A stretch of DNA of 34,544 nucleotides from JACKAN01 sp964502735 (lineage in GTDB: Bacteria; Bdellovibrionota; Bdellovibrionia; Bdellovibrionales; UBA1609): assembly GCA_964502735.1 (NCBI GenBank), contig CAZCYD010000029.1:1-34544 (forward strand), in the 5' to 3' direction. Shown here piece by piece: positions 16,833 to 24,998 of this stretch. How positions within the stretch are numbered: position 1 is the first letter of the stretch; each line of letters begins with the position of its first letter. The notes below the pieces were generated by a model, which was not told the origin of the DNA, did no database searches, and saw nothing but the letters and a program-made list of their open reading frames with translations. Position numbers and translations under genes: made by a program.

Positions 16833-18008
16833 ATGATTACTCGCCAACTGAATTCTGAACTCCTGCAGTTGATAACCGAATATCCCGTTGTCACGATTTT
16901 AGGTCCCCGCCAAGCTGGAAAAACCACTCTCGCAAAAATGTCACTGCCCAGTTTTAACTATTGCAACTTAGAAGCCCCTGAAAACCGAAATCAGGCCGCT
17001 CTGGACCCCAACACCTTTTTGAAGCAATTTAAGGGGCCTGTCATAATAGATGAAATCCAAAGGGTGCCCGAACTTCTAAGCTACATTCAGATCCTTGTCG
17101 ATGACAAAAAACAAAACGGTCAGTTTGTTTTAACTGGATCTCATCAATTACAGCTCAAGGAATCTATAACTCAATCTTTGGCTGGCCGCACAGCTATCTT
17201 ACAACTATTACCTTTTTCAATTGAAGAATTAAAAAGTGCAGGACGAGGATTTGACAGTTTTGAAGACTATGTCATCCATGGTTTTCTTCCAAGAGTTTAT
17301 GATCAAAATCAACGCCCTCAACAGGCTTATTCCAACTACTATCAAACTTACGTTGAACGGGACGTTCGACAACTTATCAATCTTAAGGATGCAAGTTTAT
17401 TTGAGAAGTTTATGAAACTACTTGCTGGTCGGATTGGACAGCTTATTGATTACAACTCCTTATCCAATGATGTCGGCGTTGATGCTAAAACCATTAAGAA
17501 CTGGATATCTATTCTTGAAGCCTCTTTTATTATTTTTAAACTACCACCTTTTTTCAAAAATTTTGGAAAAAGAGTTATCAAATCACCGAAATATTACTTC
17601 ATCGATGTAGGCTTACTGGCCTTCCTTCTCGGAATTGAAAGAGAAGACCAAGTTACAAGAGATCCTCTTGTTGGGAGTATCTTTGAAAATCTTGTCGTTA
17701 TAGAATGTTTAAAGGCTCGTCTCAATACAGCAAGTGTGCCCAACCTCTATTTTTTTCGCGACAGTTCTGGACACGAAATTGACCTGATCGTGCAACTGGG
17801 ACGAGAGTTAATTGCAGCCGAAATCAAGTCCAGCGCAACTTTCTCACTTTCTTTAATTGAGGCCTTGAATAAATCGACAAAACTAACAGAAGCTATTTCA
17901 AAATTCTATCTGATATACAACGGATCAGAAAAAAAACTCTCAAAAAATATGACGGCTCTTAACTTTTCTCAATCCTCACAAATTATAAAGAAAATAAAAT
18001 CTATTTAG
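16833..18008 (+). CDS. AAA_14 / DUF4143 family ATPase
   Basis: The 391-aa protein has an N-terminal AAA ATPase with Walker A GPRQAGKTT (24-32), Walker B VIIDEIQ (D73, E74) and a sensor-like strand FVLTGSHQ (about 97-104). The C-terminal half is the DUF4143 region, including RDVRQLINLKD and a nuclease-like arrangement HEIDLIV...AEIKSS (D317, E330, K332) that resembles a PD-(D/E)xK core. This family is widespread, often horizontally transferred and mostly uncharacterised; some members associate with toxin or defence loci. It reads against the dcw genes between murD and ftsW, is preceded by two perfect palindromes, and converges with the SW-repeat gene 16 bp away. Transfer into the cluster is a reasonable inference. 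Its substrate is unknown. Confidence 0.92.
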   Translation: MITRQLNSELLQLITEYPVVTILGPRQAGKTTLAKMSLPSFNYCNLEAPENRNQAALDPNTFLKQFKGPVIIDEIQRVPELLSYIQILVDDKKQNGQFVLTGSHQLQLKESITQSLAGRTAILQLLPFSIEELKSAGRGFDSFEDYVIHGFLPRVYDQNQRPQQAYSNYYQTYVERDVRQLINLKDASLFEKFMKLLAGRIGQLIDYNSLSNDVGVDAKTIKNWISILEASFIIFKLPPFFKNFGKRVIKSPKYYFIDVGLLAFLLGIEREDQVTRDPLVGSIFENLVVIECLKARLNTASVPNLYFFRDSSGHEIDLIVQLGRELIAAEIKSSATFSLSLIEALNKSTKLTEAISKFYLIYNGSEKKLSKNMTALNFSQSSQIIKKIKSI

Positions 18009-18024
18009 GCTGACGAATATCACT

Positions 18025-19242
18025 TTAATCCATTAAGGCTTTCAATTCCTCTGACGTAGCTAATTTTTTAAAAAGATCCTCAAGGTCTTTGGTCGTAAAT
18101 AAGATCCCACTTTTCTCAGATAGTCTTGAAGCTATATCATCAAAGGAACTAGAATCTAAGTCAGAATCATCCATGACCTCTAATAAAATATCCGCTGATA
18201 TTGAACTCAAATTCAGACTCTTTTCTAATATCCTCTGAGCCTGAACCTGCTGATCCCTCATAATCAAATCCTCTTCTGGACTAATATCAGCCTGACCAAA
18301 TCTCACTTGCCGAACAGAATTTCCATCAGAGTCATAGCTCACCTCAACAGTCACATCAGCTTCATCTTTACTAAAACGGCTAGCTTTGGGAAGCTTTAGG
18401 TACTCCTCGTTAGGATCAAATCCGCTCGCCAGTAAGGCATCTGACCAGCTGTTAAAATACTTCTTTATCGTCAACTCATAAAGTGGAGAGGGACGCACCA
18501 ACATCTGAAAATGATGACTTAAAGTGTATAAGTAAATGGGGTCATTTTGCTGAAATCTTATTGGAGTTAATCTCAAACCTGCTGCGGAAAGAATCTGAAG
18601 GCTTTCAATTATTTTTTCTCTACTCCAATTAAATTTTCTTTTATGTTTTTTATAATCTACACCCGCCATCTCTAAGGCCTTATACCAATCTTTATAGTAA
18701 TATCGTGCTCTATCGTAAAGAGCCTGAGTCGTCACGGCTTGCCCAATGTGCTGTTGCAGAATAGAATTGGCCTCTGGATATAAACTTTGTACTCTTACGG
18801 CGGACATATCCAATTGAGCCTCTTCCAAGACTACAATACACTCTAAAACTAAACTTGGCGTCCACGTGGCTTGTTTTCTAACCTGTTGAACGTCTATACC
18901 GGCTGCCTCTAGGGCGGAACTCCAACCGCCAAAAATTTTTATAGCCTGAGCGTAAACAGCGCTGGCCTTGATACTTCTATTTGTAACTTCGCTTACGACT
19001 CTATCCGACTCTTCTCCTCCTTGATTGAGTAGCATTGATCTAGAATTCAAAGGTCGATTAGCCATCTGTAATGCCTGGATTGCACGCAAAACCTCTTCGC
19101 CGGTCCATGAGTTTTTTGTTACCCGTTTAGAGTTTTGCTTAAGATTCTCTTTAACTCCTAGAACCTGATCGCAAGAGCAATAGCCCTCAATGGGAAAAGA
19201 AAAAAATAGAAGAAGAGAAATAATATAAAAAATAACTTTCAT
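18025..19242 (-). CDS. Predicted exported protein with three SW..AL..AG (HNH-associated-type) repeats
   Basis: I use the ATG at 19242 (405 aa) because GGTGGA lies upstream and the protein then begins with a signal-peptide-like segment (1-20) ending near GYCSC. Three tandem repeats of about 72 residues with a period of about 80 follow: 45-117, 126-196 and 205-276. Each starts (S/T/N)W(T/S) with a helix, and ends (F/Y)xxW..AL..(A/S)G(I/V/F)D. The pattern resembles the repeat found next to homing endonucleases (HNH_repeat), normally a DNA-binding cytoplasmic module, but no HNH nuclease is present. The C-terminal 120 residues are acidic and helical. A TTGACA occurs at 19403-19408 on this strand but lacks a good -10 partner. 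Part of its 3' end is duplicated next to ftsW. Function unknown. Confidence 0.75.
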   Translation of the reverse strand: MKVIFYIISLLLFFSFPIEGYCSCDQVLGVKENLKQNSKRVTKNSWTGEEVLRAIQALQMANRPLNSRSMLLNQGGEESDRVVSEVTNRSIKASAVYAQAIKIFGGWSSALEAAGIDVQQVRKQATWTPSLVLECIVVLEEAQLDMSAVRVQSLYPEANSILQQHIGQAVTTQALYDRARYYYKDWYKALEMAGVDYKKHKRKFNWSREKIIESLQILSAAGLRLTPIRFQQNDPIYLYTLSHHFQMLVRPSPLYELTIKKYFNSWSDALLASGFDPNEEYLKLPKASRFSKDEADVTVEVSYDSDGNSVRQVRFGQADISPEEDLIMRDQQVQAQRILEKSLNLSSISADILLEVMDDSDLDSSSFDDIASRLSEKSGILFTTKDLEDLFKKLATSEELKALMD

Positions 19243-19492
19243 TACTTGAATCCACCCACAAAAACCTACGTCAAACAAACAATCTGATGCCAGTAGTGTG
19301 CAGATAAGATGCCAATAAAACAGACCCCATTTCGCTTTTATTCCCTGCAGCCCTACTCGCAAGCCTCGAAGACCTCAAACAATTAAACTCATTGGCAAAA
19401 ATTGTCAATTTGACTACCCTCTCCGGTTTTAAAGCAGAGTTGGCCAATCTGTAAAAGAATTCTTCAATACTTATAGAGTCGATCTTATTCGA

Positions 19493-20878
19493 CTACCTGT
19501 TAAACTTGTTCACGATTTCCTTAAAATAGTTTCCTCTTTCAACATAGCTATCAAAAATGTCGAAGCTAGAGGCTCCTGGAGATAGCAAGACCTTATCCCC
19601 AATACGACTCTTCTGAAAGGCAATAAGCACGGCCTCCTCGAATGTTCCAATCAAAAATGTTTCAGAATAATCTCCAATGTCACGATTAATCCTCTCTTTG
19701 GCCTCACCAACTAAAATAAGGTTTTTAACTTTTTGACGGATAATGTCCTTTATAGGTGTGTAGTTCAGGTTGGTATCTTTTCCACCCATGATCAGAATAA
19801 CATTTTCATTAAAAGCCGCTAGTGCCCTCTTAACCGCATGGACATTTGTCGCTTTTGAGTCATTGTAAAATTCAACTCCTCCAACTTTTCTGACGTACTC
19901 TAAACGGTGAGGCATTCCGGTATAACTATCGATAACCTCTTGGATAGCTTCATCTTTGGCCCCGTGCTCTCTAGCTGCTAAAATTGCCGCCATAATATTC
20001 TCTTGAGAATGCAAGCCCCTCATTTTCATTTTTTCTAGAGAGAAATAATGAATCTCCGGTCCGGTGCGAACATGAACTCTGTCCTTTATAACAACGGCCC
20101 CACCAATGTTCATAATCTGAGGTTCTAGGGATGGTTTTCTTGAAAAGTAAAATATTCTTCCCCTTTGTACAGCAGGATCTCTTGCTAACTCGACCACAGC
20201 ATTATCGTCTGCATTCAAAATACTTGTTGTGGCTTGATTCGTATTTAGAAAAATACGTCTTTTTGCATTGACGTACTCTTCCATGCTACGATAGCGATCA
20301 AAATGATTTTCAGCTAAATTGCAAAAAACAATATTTTTAGGATTAAATTTTTCCACATGCTCAAGTTGAAAGCTAGAAACCTCTAATAGAACTACATCAA
20401 CAGGCTCACCGGCCAGAACATAATCAGAAACTGGGGCTCCAAAATTTCCTCCAATCCACGTCTTAATACCAGATTTTTCCAACATCAATTGAGTAAGCTT
20501 GGTAACCGTTGTCTTTCCATTTGTACCAGTGATTGCCACTATGGGCTCTTTTATGAAACTAGTTGCAAATTCAAACTCACCAGTAACTTTTACCCCCTGG
20601 CTTCTTGCATAGTCGAAAATTTTGAGATTGGGAGATATTCCCGGGCTTAGAATGATTAAATCTTGTTGCAAAAAAACTTTTGGAGAGTGTCCACCTAAAT
20701 CGTAGGCAACCTCAATATCTTCCATCTTTTCAAGGTGATTTACCAACTCTGCCTTAGATTTATGGTCAGAAATCGTAACTTTTGCGCCCTTCCTAGCTAA
20801 CAAATGCGCAATCGAAACACCAGATCGCCCGAGTCCAACAACTAATACTTTTTTACCTTCAATATTTTGATAATCCAC
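19493..20878 (-). CDS. murD: UDP-N-acetylmuramoylalanine--D-glutamate ligase MurD
   Basis: MurD adds D-Glu to UDP-MurNAc-L-Ala. The 461-aa protein has VVGLGRSGVS near the N-terminus, the ATP loop ITGTNGKTTVTKL, LAENHFDRY, MPHRLEYV with FYNDSKATNV, and ILIMGGKDTNLNY, all in the family order. The GTG start has GAGGTG about 7 nt upstream and lies 9 bp after the mraY stop. It is the last gene of the upstream dcw block: what follows is a weak 6-bp hairpin around its stop (19477-19494) without a T-run, then insert A. Confidence 0.97.
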   Translation of the reverse strand: MDYQNIEGKKVLVVGLGRSGVSIAHLLARKGAKVTISDHKSKAELVNHLEKMEDIEVAYDLGGHSPKVFLQQDLIILSPGISPNLKIFDYARSQGVKVTGEFEFATSFIKEPIVAITGTNGKTTVTKLTQLMLEKSGIKTWIGGNFGAPVSDYVLAGEPVDVVLLEVSSFQLEHVEKFNPKNIVFCNLAENHFDRYRSMEEYVNAKRRIFLNTNQATTSILNADDNAVVELARDPAVQRGRIFYFSRKPSLEPQIMNIGGAVVIKDRVHVRTGPEIHYFSLEKMKMRGLHSQENIMAAILAAREHGAKDEAIQEVIDSYTGMPHRLEYVRKVGGVEFYNDSKATNVHAVKRALAAFNENVILIMGGKDTNLNYTPIKDIIRQKVKNLILVGEAKERINRDIGDYSETFLIGTFEEAVLIAFQKSRIGDKVLLSPGASSFDIFDSYVERGNYFKEIVNKFNR

Positions 20879-20887
20879 TATTGCACC

Positions 20888-21964
20888 TCACCTTAATTTC
20901 AATGTGCTTAAACTCAGCACAGCTAATAAAATAGAAATAATCCAAAACCTAACAATTATCTTGCTCTCTTGTAGACCCTTAAGTTCGTAATGATGATGTA
21001 AGGGGGCCATTCTAAAAATTCTTTTTCCAGTTAGCTTGAAGGAAATAACCTGTGAGATCACAGATAAGGCCTCCGCAACAAAAACTCCACCCAAAATTAC
21101 TAGTAAGAGTTCATTCTTAGTCACGACAGCCATTGATCCAAGAAACCCACCCAGGCTCAAGCTTCCAACATCTCCCATAAAAACTTGAGCCGGATATGCA
21201 TTAAACCATAAAAAACCCAAACCCGCAGCCACAACACTTGCCGCTACTGGCGTTAGCTCTCCCGCTCCCGATACAAACGGAATAGCTAAATACCTGGCTA
21301 TTTCTGAATGGCCTGCCACGTACGTGAATAACATAAAGGTTCCGGCGCAAATTATAACAGGAACTATGGCCAAACCGTCGAGGCCATCTGTTAGATTAAC
21401 AGCATTGGCACAACCCACTATCACCAACGAAGCAAAGGGAATATAAAACCAACCAAGATCAAAATACATATTCTTTAAAAATGGAATGTAAACTTCGGCC
21501 GTAATGTAATGATTGTGAATTAAGTAAAAGACAACTGCACTCGATATGGCAAATTCTGCAAATAATCGTACCCTTCCAGATAGACCTTTGTGATTTTTTT
21601 TAGAAACCTTCATTGAGTCATCCATAAAACCAATAAGTGCAAAACCAAAGGTTATAACTAACACCGACCAAACATGCGGATTTAAAAAATCAATCCACAA
21701 AAGAGATGGAACAAATAAACTAGCCAAAATTAAGGCTCCACCCATAGTAGGAGTGCCCTGTTTTTTTAAATGGCTTTCAGGTCCGTCGTCTCTAATACTT
21801 TGACCAATCTGTTTTTTTACTAATCTTTTGATAAAATGAGGCCCCCATAGCCAACACACAAAAAAGGCCGTAAAAAAAGAAATAAAAGATCTAAATGTTA
21901 TGTAACGGAAAACATTAAATGCAGAAAAACTTTCAGACAACTCAAACAAAAAGCGATAGAGCAC
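20888..21964 (-). CDS. mraY: Phospho-N-acetylmuramoyl-pentapeptide transferase MraY
   Basis: MraY transfers phospho-MurNAc-pentapeptide to undecaprenyl phosphate, giving lipid I at the inner membrane. The 358-aa polytopic protein shows the family motifs in order: FNVFRYITFR, GTPTMGG, the Asp pair in GFMDDSMKVSKKNHKGL, NAVNLTDGLDGLA, NAYPAQVFMGDVGSLSLGG and the HHH loop APLHHHYE. The start is GTG with AAGGGA about 7 nt upstream, 22 bp after the murF stop. Confidence 0.98.
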   Translation of the reverse strand: MLYRFLFELSESFSAFNVFRYITFRSFISFFTAFFVCWLWGPHFIKRLVKKQIGQSIRDDGPESHLKKQGTPTMGGALILASLFVPSLLWIDFLNPHVWSVLVITFGFALIGFMDDSMKVSKKNHKGLSGRVRLFAEFAISSAVVFYLIHNHYITAEVYIPFLKNMYFDLGWFYIPFASLVIVGCANAVNLTDGLDGLAIVPVIICAGTFMLFTYVAGHSEIARYLAIPFVSGAGELTPVAASVVAAGLGFLWFNAYPAQVFMGDVGSLSLGGFLGSMAVVTKNELLLVILGGVFVAEALSVISQVISFKLTGKRIFRMAPLHHHYELKGLQESKIIVRFWIISILLAVLSLSTLKLR

Positions 21965-21986
21965 TCGGATCCCTTCAATTAGTTGA

Positions 21987-23393
21987 TCAAATTAAATTAG
22001 AGTCTCTCCAGGTATCGAGAACTTGCTCCATTCTCATACCCCTCGAGCCCTTTATTATGGCTATGTCAGAAGGGTTTAGCATAGAGCCGACCTGCTTTGC
22101 AAGAGTTTCTTTATAAGTATCTGATAATAATAGGTTTTTCTCGAATCCGCTGCCGCGCATCCCCTGTGCAAAAGCGTCTTTATCTTTGCCTATAAACCAA
22201 ACCGTATCAAAACCCGTTTGAGCTACTAGCTCGCCCAATTTTTCGTGCATGTCGGGAGAGCTTTCACCCAGCTCCAACATTTGGCCTATGATGGCGACCT
22301 TTGCTCCCTGTGAATCAAATTCGTATATGGATTTTACAAGGGCTACCGTACTGTCAAAGCTAGCATTATAAGCATCAAACAAAACCTGAGCCCCATTTTT
22401 CAATTCTAATAATTGATTGCGCCCCCATAAACTCTGACACAAAGGCAAGGCCTGCCAGATTTCATCAGGGGTCATTCCACAAGATAAAGCCATGCAGGCC
22501 GCACCCATGATATTATTGACATTGTGCCTACCAAAAACAAAAACTGTGCACTGGCCAGAAACTTTGCCAATGTGACCTGTAAGAAGAATTGACCCTAATG
22601 AGATCTTTTCAACTCTCAAGCTCACATCCGCATCTTGATTGAATGAAGAAAACGTAAAATGCTTTCCTCCACCTGATTTTATAAAGGCTTCATACATGCC
22701 AATTGTATATTCATTATCAATATTAAATATCTTCGTGCAATCCTGGCAGGAGAGATAAATTTCGTTCTTGGCCTTGGCAATCTGTTCCTTAGATCCTAAC
22801 GCACCAATGTGAGCACTTCCCACCATAGTGACTAAAACTGTATCTGGATGGGCAATCTCACAGAGTCTTTGAATTTCACCCATTTTGTTCATTCCCATTT
22901 CTATAATAACCACCTGAGTGTTTTCTTTTATACTCAGAAGACTTAAAGGGACCCCCCAATGATTATTAAAGTTCCCAGGGCTGGCATATGTTATAAATTT
23001 TGTAGATAGAATCTTTGATGCAAACTCTTTTGTTGTCGTTTTACCGTTAGAACCCGTGACAGCTAAAAACCGGCAATTGAGTTTCAACCTCCAACCTTCC
23101 GCAAGATCTTGCAGTGCTTTTAAAGTGTCGTTAACCAGGACAACTGAGACCTTGTCAAACCACTCCGACTTGACCTGACTCATATTGTCCACAATGAGCA
23201 TTTTAACTTTACCCGCTACCGCCTGAGCTAAAAAGTCATGGGCATCAAAGTTCGCCCCTCGCAAGGCTATAAAAATACCACCCTCAAGGTCTTTGCGCGT
23301 GTCGGGAACAATACACTCTGCCGATTGATGAGGTCGACTTTTAGCCTCTCCACTTGTGACATTTAATATCCAATCTAAATCAAAATTCGGCAT
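21987..23393 (-). CDS. murF: UDP-N-acetylmuramoyl-tripeptide--D-alanyl-D-alanine ligase MurF
   Basis: MurF attaches the D-Ala-D-Ala made by Ddl, completing the UDP-MurNAc-pentapeptide. Motifs: DTRKDLEGGIFIALRG in the N-terminal domain, the ATP loop VTGSNGKTTTKEF, PGNFNNHWGVPLSLL, EMGMNKMGEI, and LFDAYNASFDS. I choose ATG 23393 (468 aa, a typical length) because AGAGGAG precedes it; the frame runs on to 23471 inside the end of murE, but that stretch (Cys- and Asn-rich) is not MurF-like. It sits 40 bp after murE. Confidence 0.96.
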   Translation of the reverse strand: MPNFDLDWILNVTSGEAKSRPHQSAECIVPDTRKDLEGGIFIALRGANFDAHDFLAQAVAGKVKMLIVDNMSQVKSEWFDKVSVVLVNDTLKALQDLAEGWRLKLNCRFLAVTGSNGKTTTKEFASKILSTKFITYASPGNFNNHWGVPLSLLSIKENTQVVIIEMGMNKMGEIQRLCEIAHPDTVLVTMVGSAHIGALGSKEQIAKAKNEIYLSCQDCTKIFNIDNEYTIGMYEAFIKSGGGKHFTFSSFNQDADVSLRVEKISLGSILLTGHIGKVSGQCTVFVFGRHNVNNIMGAACMALSCGMTPDEIWQALPLCQSLWGRNQLLELKNGAQVLFDAYNASFDSTVALVKSIYEFDSQGAKVAIIGQMLELGESSPDMHEKLGELVAQTGFDTVWFIGKDKDAFAQGMRGSGFEKNLLLSDTYKETLAKQVGSMLNPSDIAIIKGSRGMRMEQVLDTWRDSNLI

Positions 23394-23433
23394 CTTGCTA
23401 TGAGCTCCTCTAATCTCATCACAGTAATTACAG

Positions 23434-24933
23434 TTATCGCTGACTCCCTTTAAAGTAGTCTTTAATAACATCCGCGTCGCTAAAGGGAATTATTTCTTTA
23501 CCAATAATTTGGTAATTTTCATGACCCTTGCCCGCCACCAAAATCACATCTCCCTCTTTAGCCATGCTAATGGCCCTTGTTATAGCTAATTTCCTGTCCG
23601 GCTCAACAAAAATAGTATGATCCAACTCTTGTTCAGATACAACCGTCAATGCTTCTTCAATGATCTTAAGAGGGTCCTCCGTTCTCGGATTGTCAGAAGT
23701 TAAAAACACAAGGTCCGAGTGTTTTTTTGCTGCTGCCATCATAAGTGGACGCTTGCCGTGATCACGATCACCTCCGCAACCAAAGACAGTGATGATTTTA
23801 TAATCCCCCCCTTGCCTTTCTCCAACCAACCTCAGTCCCCTCAAAACAGTCTCCAAGGCCTGATCTGTATGTGCATAATCTATAAATACATGCAGCCCTT
23901 TATTGTTTTCTACTCTTTGTAAACGGCCCGGTACTCCTTTGAATTTCTTAAGCGCAGATAATGCCGTTTCTAAGGAGACTCCCGCAACCATAGAACCAGC
24001 AACAGCCGCAACAGCATTGTAAACATTGTGCTCACCTGGGAGAGGTATAAATCCCTCTGCCCTTCCCCTTGGTGAATTCAACAAAAATCGAGTGCCAGAA
24101 AATGCAGATTCAGAAATAGAAAAAGAAAAATCGCAATTGCACTTTCCGTATGAGAAAACCTTTACACTGTCCGCAAATTCCATTTTCTGTCCATAATCGT
24201 CGTCTCTGTTTATAATTGCCACAAGCTTTTGATTAGCCTGCAATAAAGGCAATTCCTTAAATAAGTACTGCTTGGCTTTAAAATATTCATCCATACTGTT
24301 GTGATAATCTAAATGATCTCGAGTTAAATTTGTGAAGATGGCCACATTAAAGGGAATTGCATCCACTCTCTTTTGGGATAAGGCATGACTAGAAACTTCA
24401 AAAATTGAAGCTCGTGCTCCCATAGATACAAACTCCCTCATCCTCCTATGTAGCAACAAACTTCCCGGAGTTGTCAGATTGCTTTTCCAACTTTTTTCAC
24501 CCACATGATGGTCTATTGTCCCCATCACTCCTGAAAGCCAGCCGAACTCAGTTAAAATAGACTCCAACATATAGGTGGTGCTAGTTTTTCCGTTCGTACC
24601 TGTCACACCAATACAAAATAAATCTCTAAAGGGCTCGTTATAATATCGGCTTGCAAGCTCGTTCAAGGCAACCCGAGTGTTTTCAACCAAGACGACCGCA
24701 CCCTTATAACTCTCTGGAACTTCAACTTTCTTCTCGATAACTATAGCTATAGCCCCCTTCTCTATAGCCGAAGCAATGTACTTATGACCATCGATCTGAC
24801 TACCTGAAATAGCTACAAACACACTCCCCTTTTGAACGTCTCTGGAGTCGTCACAAATACTATATATATCTAAGTTGGCGCTCTCTCCCCACTTCAGTTG
24901 AGGATAAATCGAAAGCAGTTGAGCCAGTTTCAT
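23434..24933 (-). CDS. murE: UDP-N-acetylmuramoyl-dipeptide--diamino acid ligase MurE (meso-DAP type)
   Basis: MurE adds the third stem-peptide residue. The 499-aa protein has DDSRDVQKGSVFVAISG near the N-terminus, the ATP loop VTGTNGKTSTTYM, TPGSLLLHRRM, FTNLTRDHLDYH with the carbamylated-Lys region FKAKQYLF, and VFIDYAHTDQAL. The specificity loop at 414-417 reads DNPR, the established marker of meso-diaminopimelate ligases, followed by GKGHENYQ. The ATG has GGAG about 8 nt upstream. The 65-bp gap to ftsI shows no terminator. Confidence 0.97.
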   Translation of the reverse strand: MKLAQLLSIYPQLKWGESANLDIYSICDDSRDVQKGSVFVAISGSQIDGHKYIASAIEKGAIAIVIEKKVEVPESYKGAVVLVENTRVALNELASRYYNEPFRDLFCIGVTGTNGKTSTTYMLESILTEFGWLSGVMGTIDHHVGEKSWKSNLTTPGSLLLHRRMREFVSMGARASIFEVSSHALSQKRVDAIPFNVAIFTNLTRDHLDYHNSMDEYFKAKQYLFKELPLLQANQKLVAIINRDDDYGQKMEFADSVKVFSYGKCNCDFSFSISESAFSGTRFLLNSPRGRAEGFIPLPGEHNVYNAVAAVAGSMVAGVSLETALSALKKFKGVPGRLQRVENNKGLHVFIDYAHTDQALETVLRGLRLVGERQGGDYKIITVFGCGGDRDHGKRPLMMAAAKKHSDLVFLTSDNPRTEDPLKIIEEALTVVSEQELDHTIFVEPDRKLAITRAISMAKEGDVILVAGKGHENYQIIGKEIIPFSDADVIKDYFKGSQR

Positions 24934-24998
24934 ATTTTAATCTCCAAAGTCACAAAATTATCAACTTCTACACGCTGTCACCACTAATGGTTTAATTT

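Noticed and set aside
19243..19492. A possible in-frame extension of the SW-repeat protein from TTG 19362 and a perfect TTGACA at 19403-19408.
   Set aside because: The extension is Trp/Cys-rich and would hide the signal peptide; the TTGACA has no matching -10 at 16-18 nt. The rest of this gap shows only the weak hairpin at the murD stop.
23394..23471. A longer MurF start overlapping murE.
   Set aside because: The extension is rich in Cys and Asn and unlike MurF; a good AGAGGAG site precedes ATG 23393.
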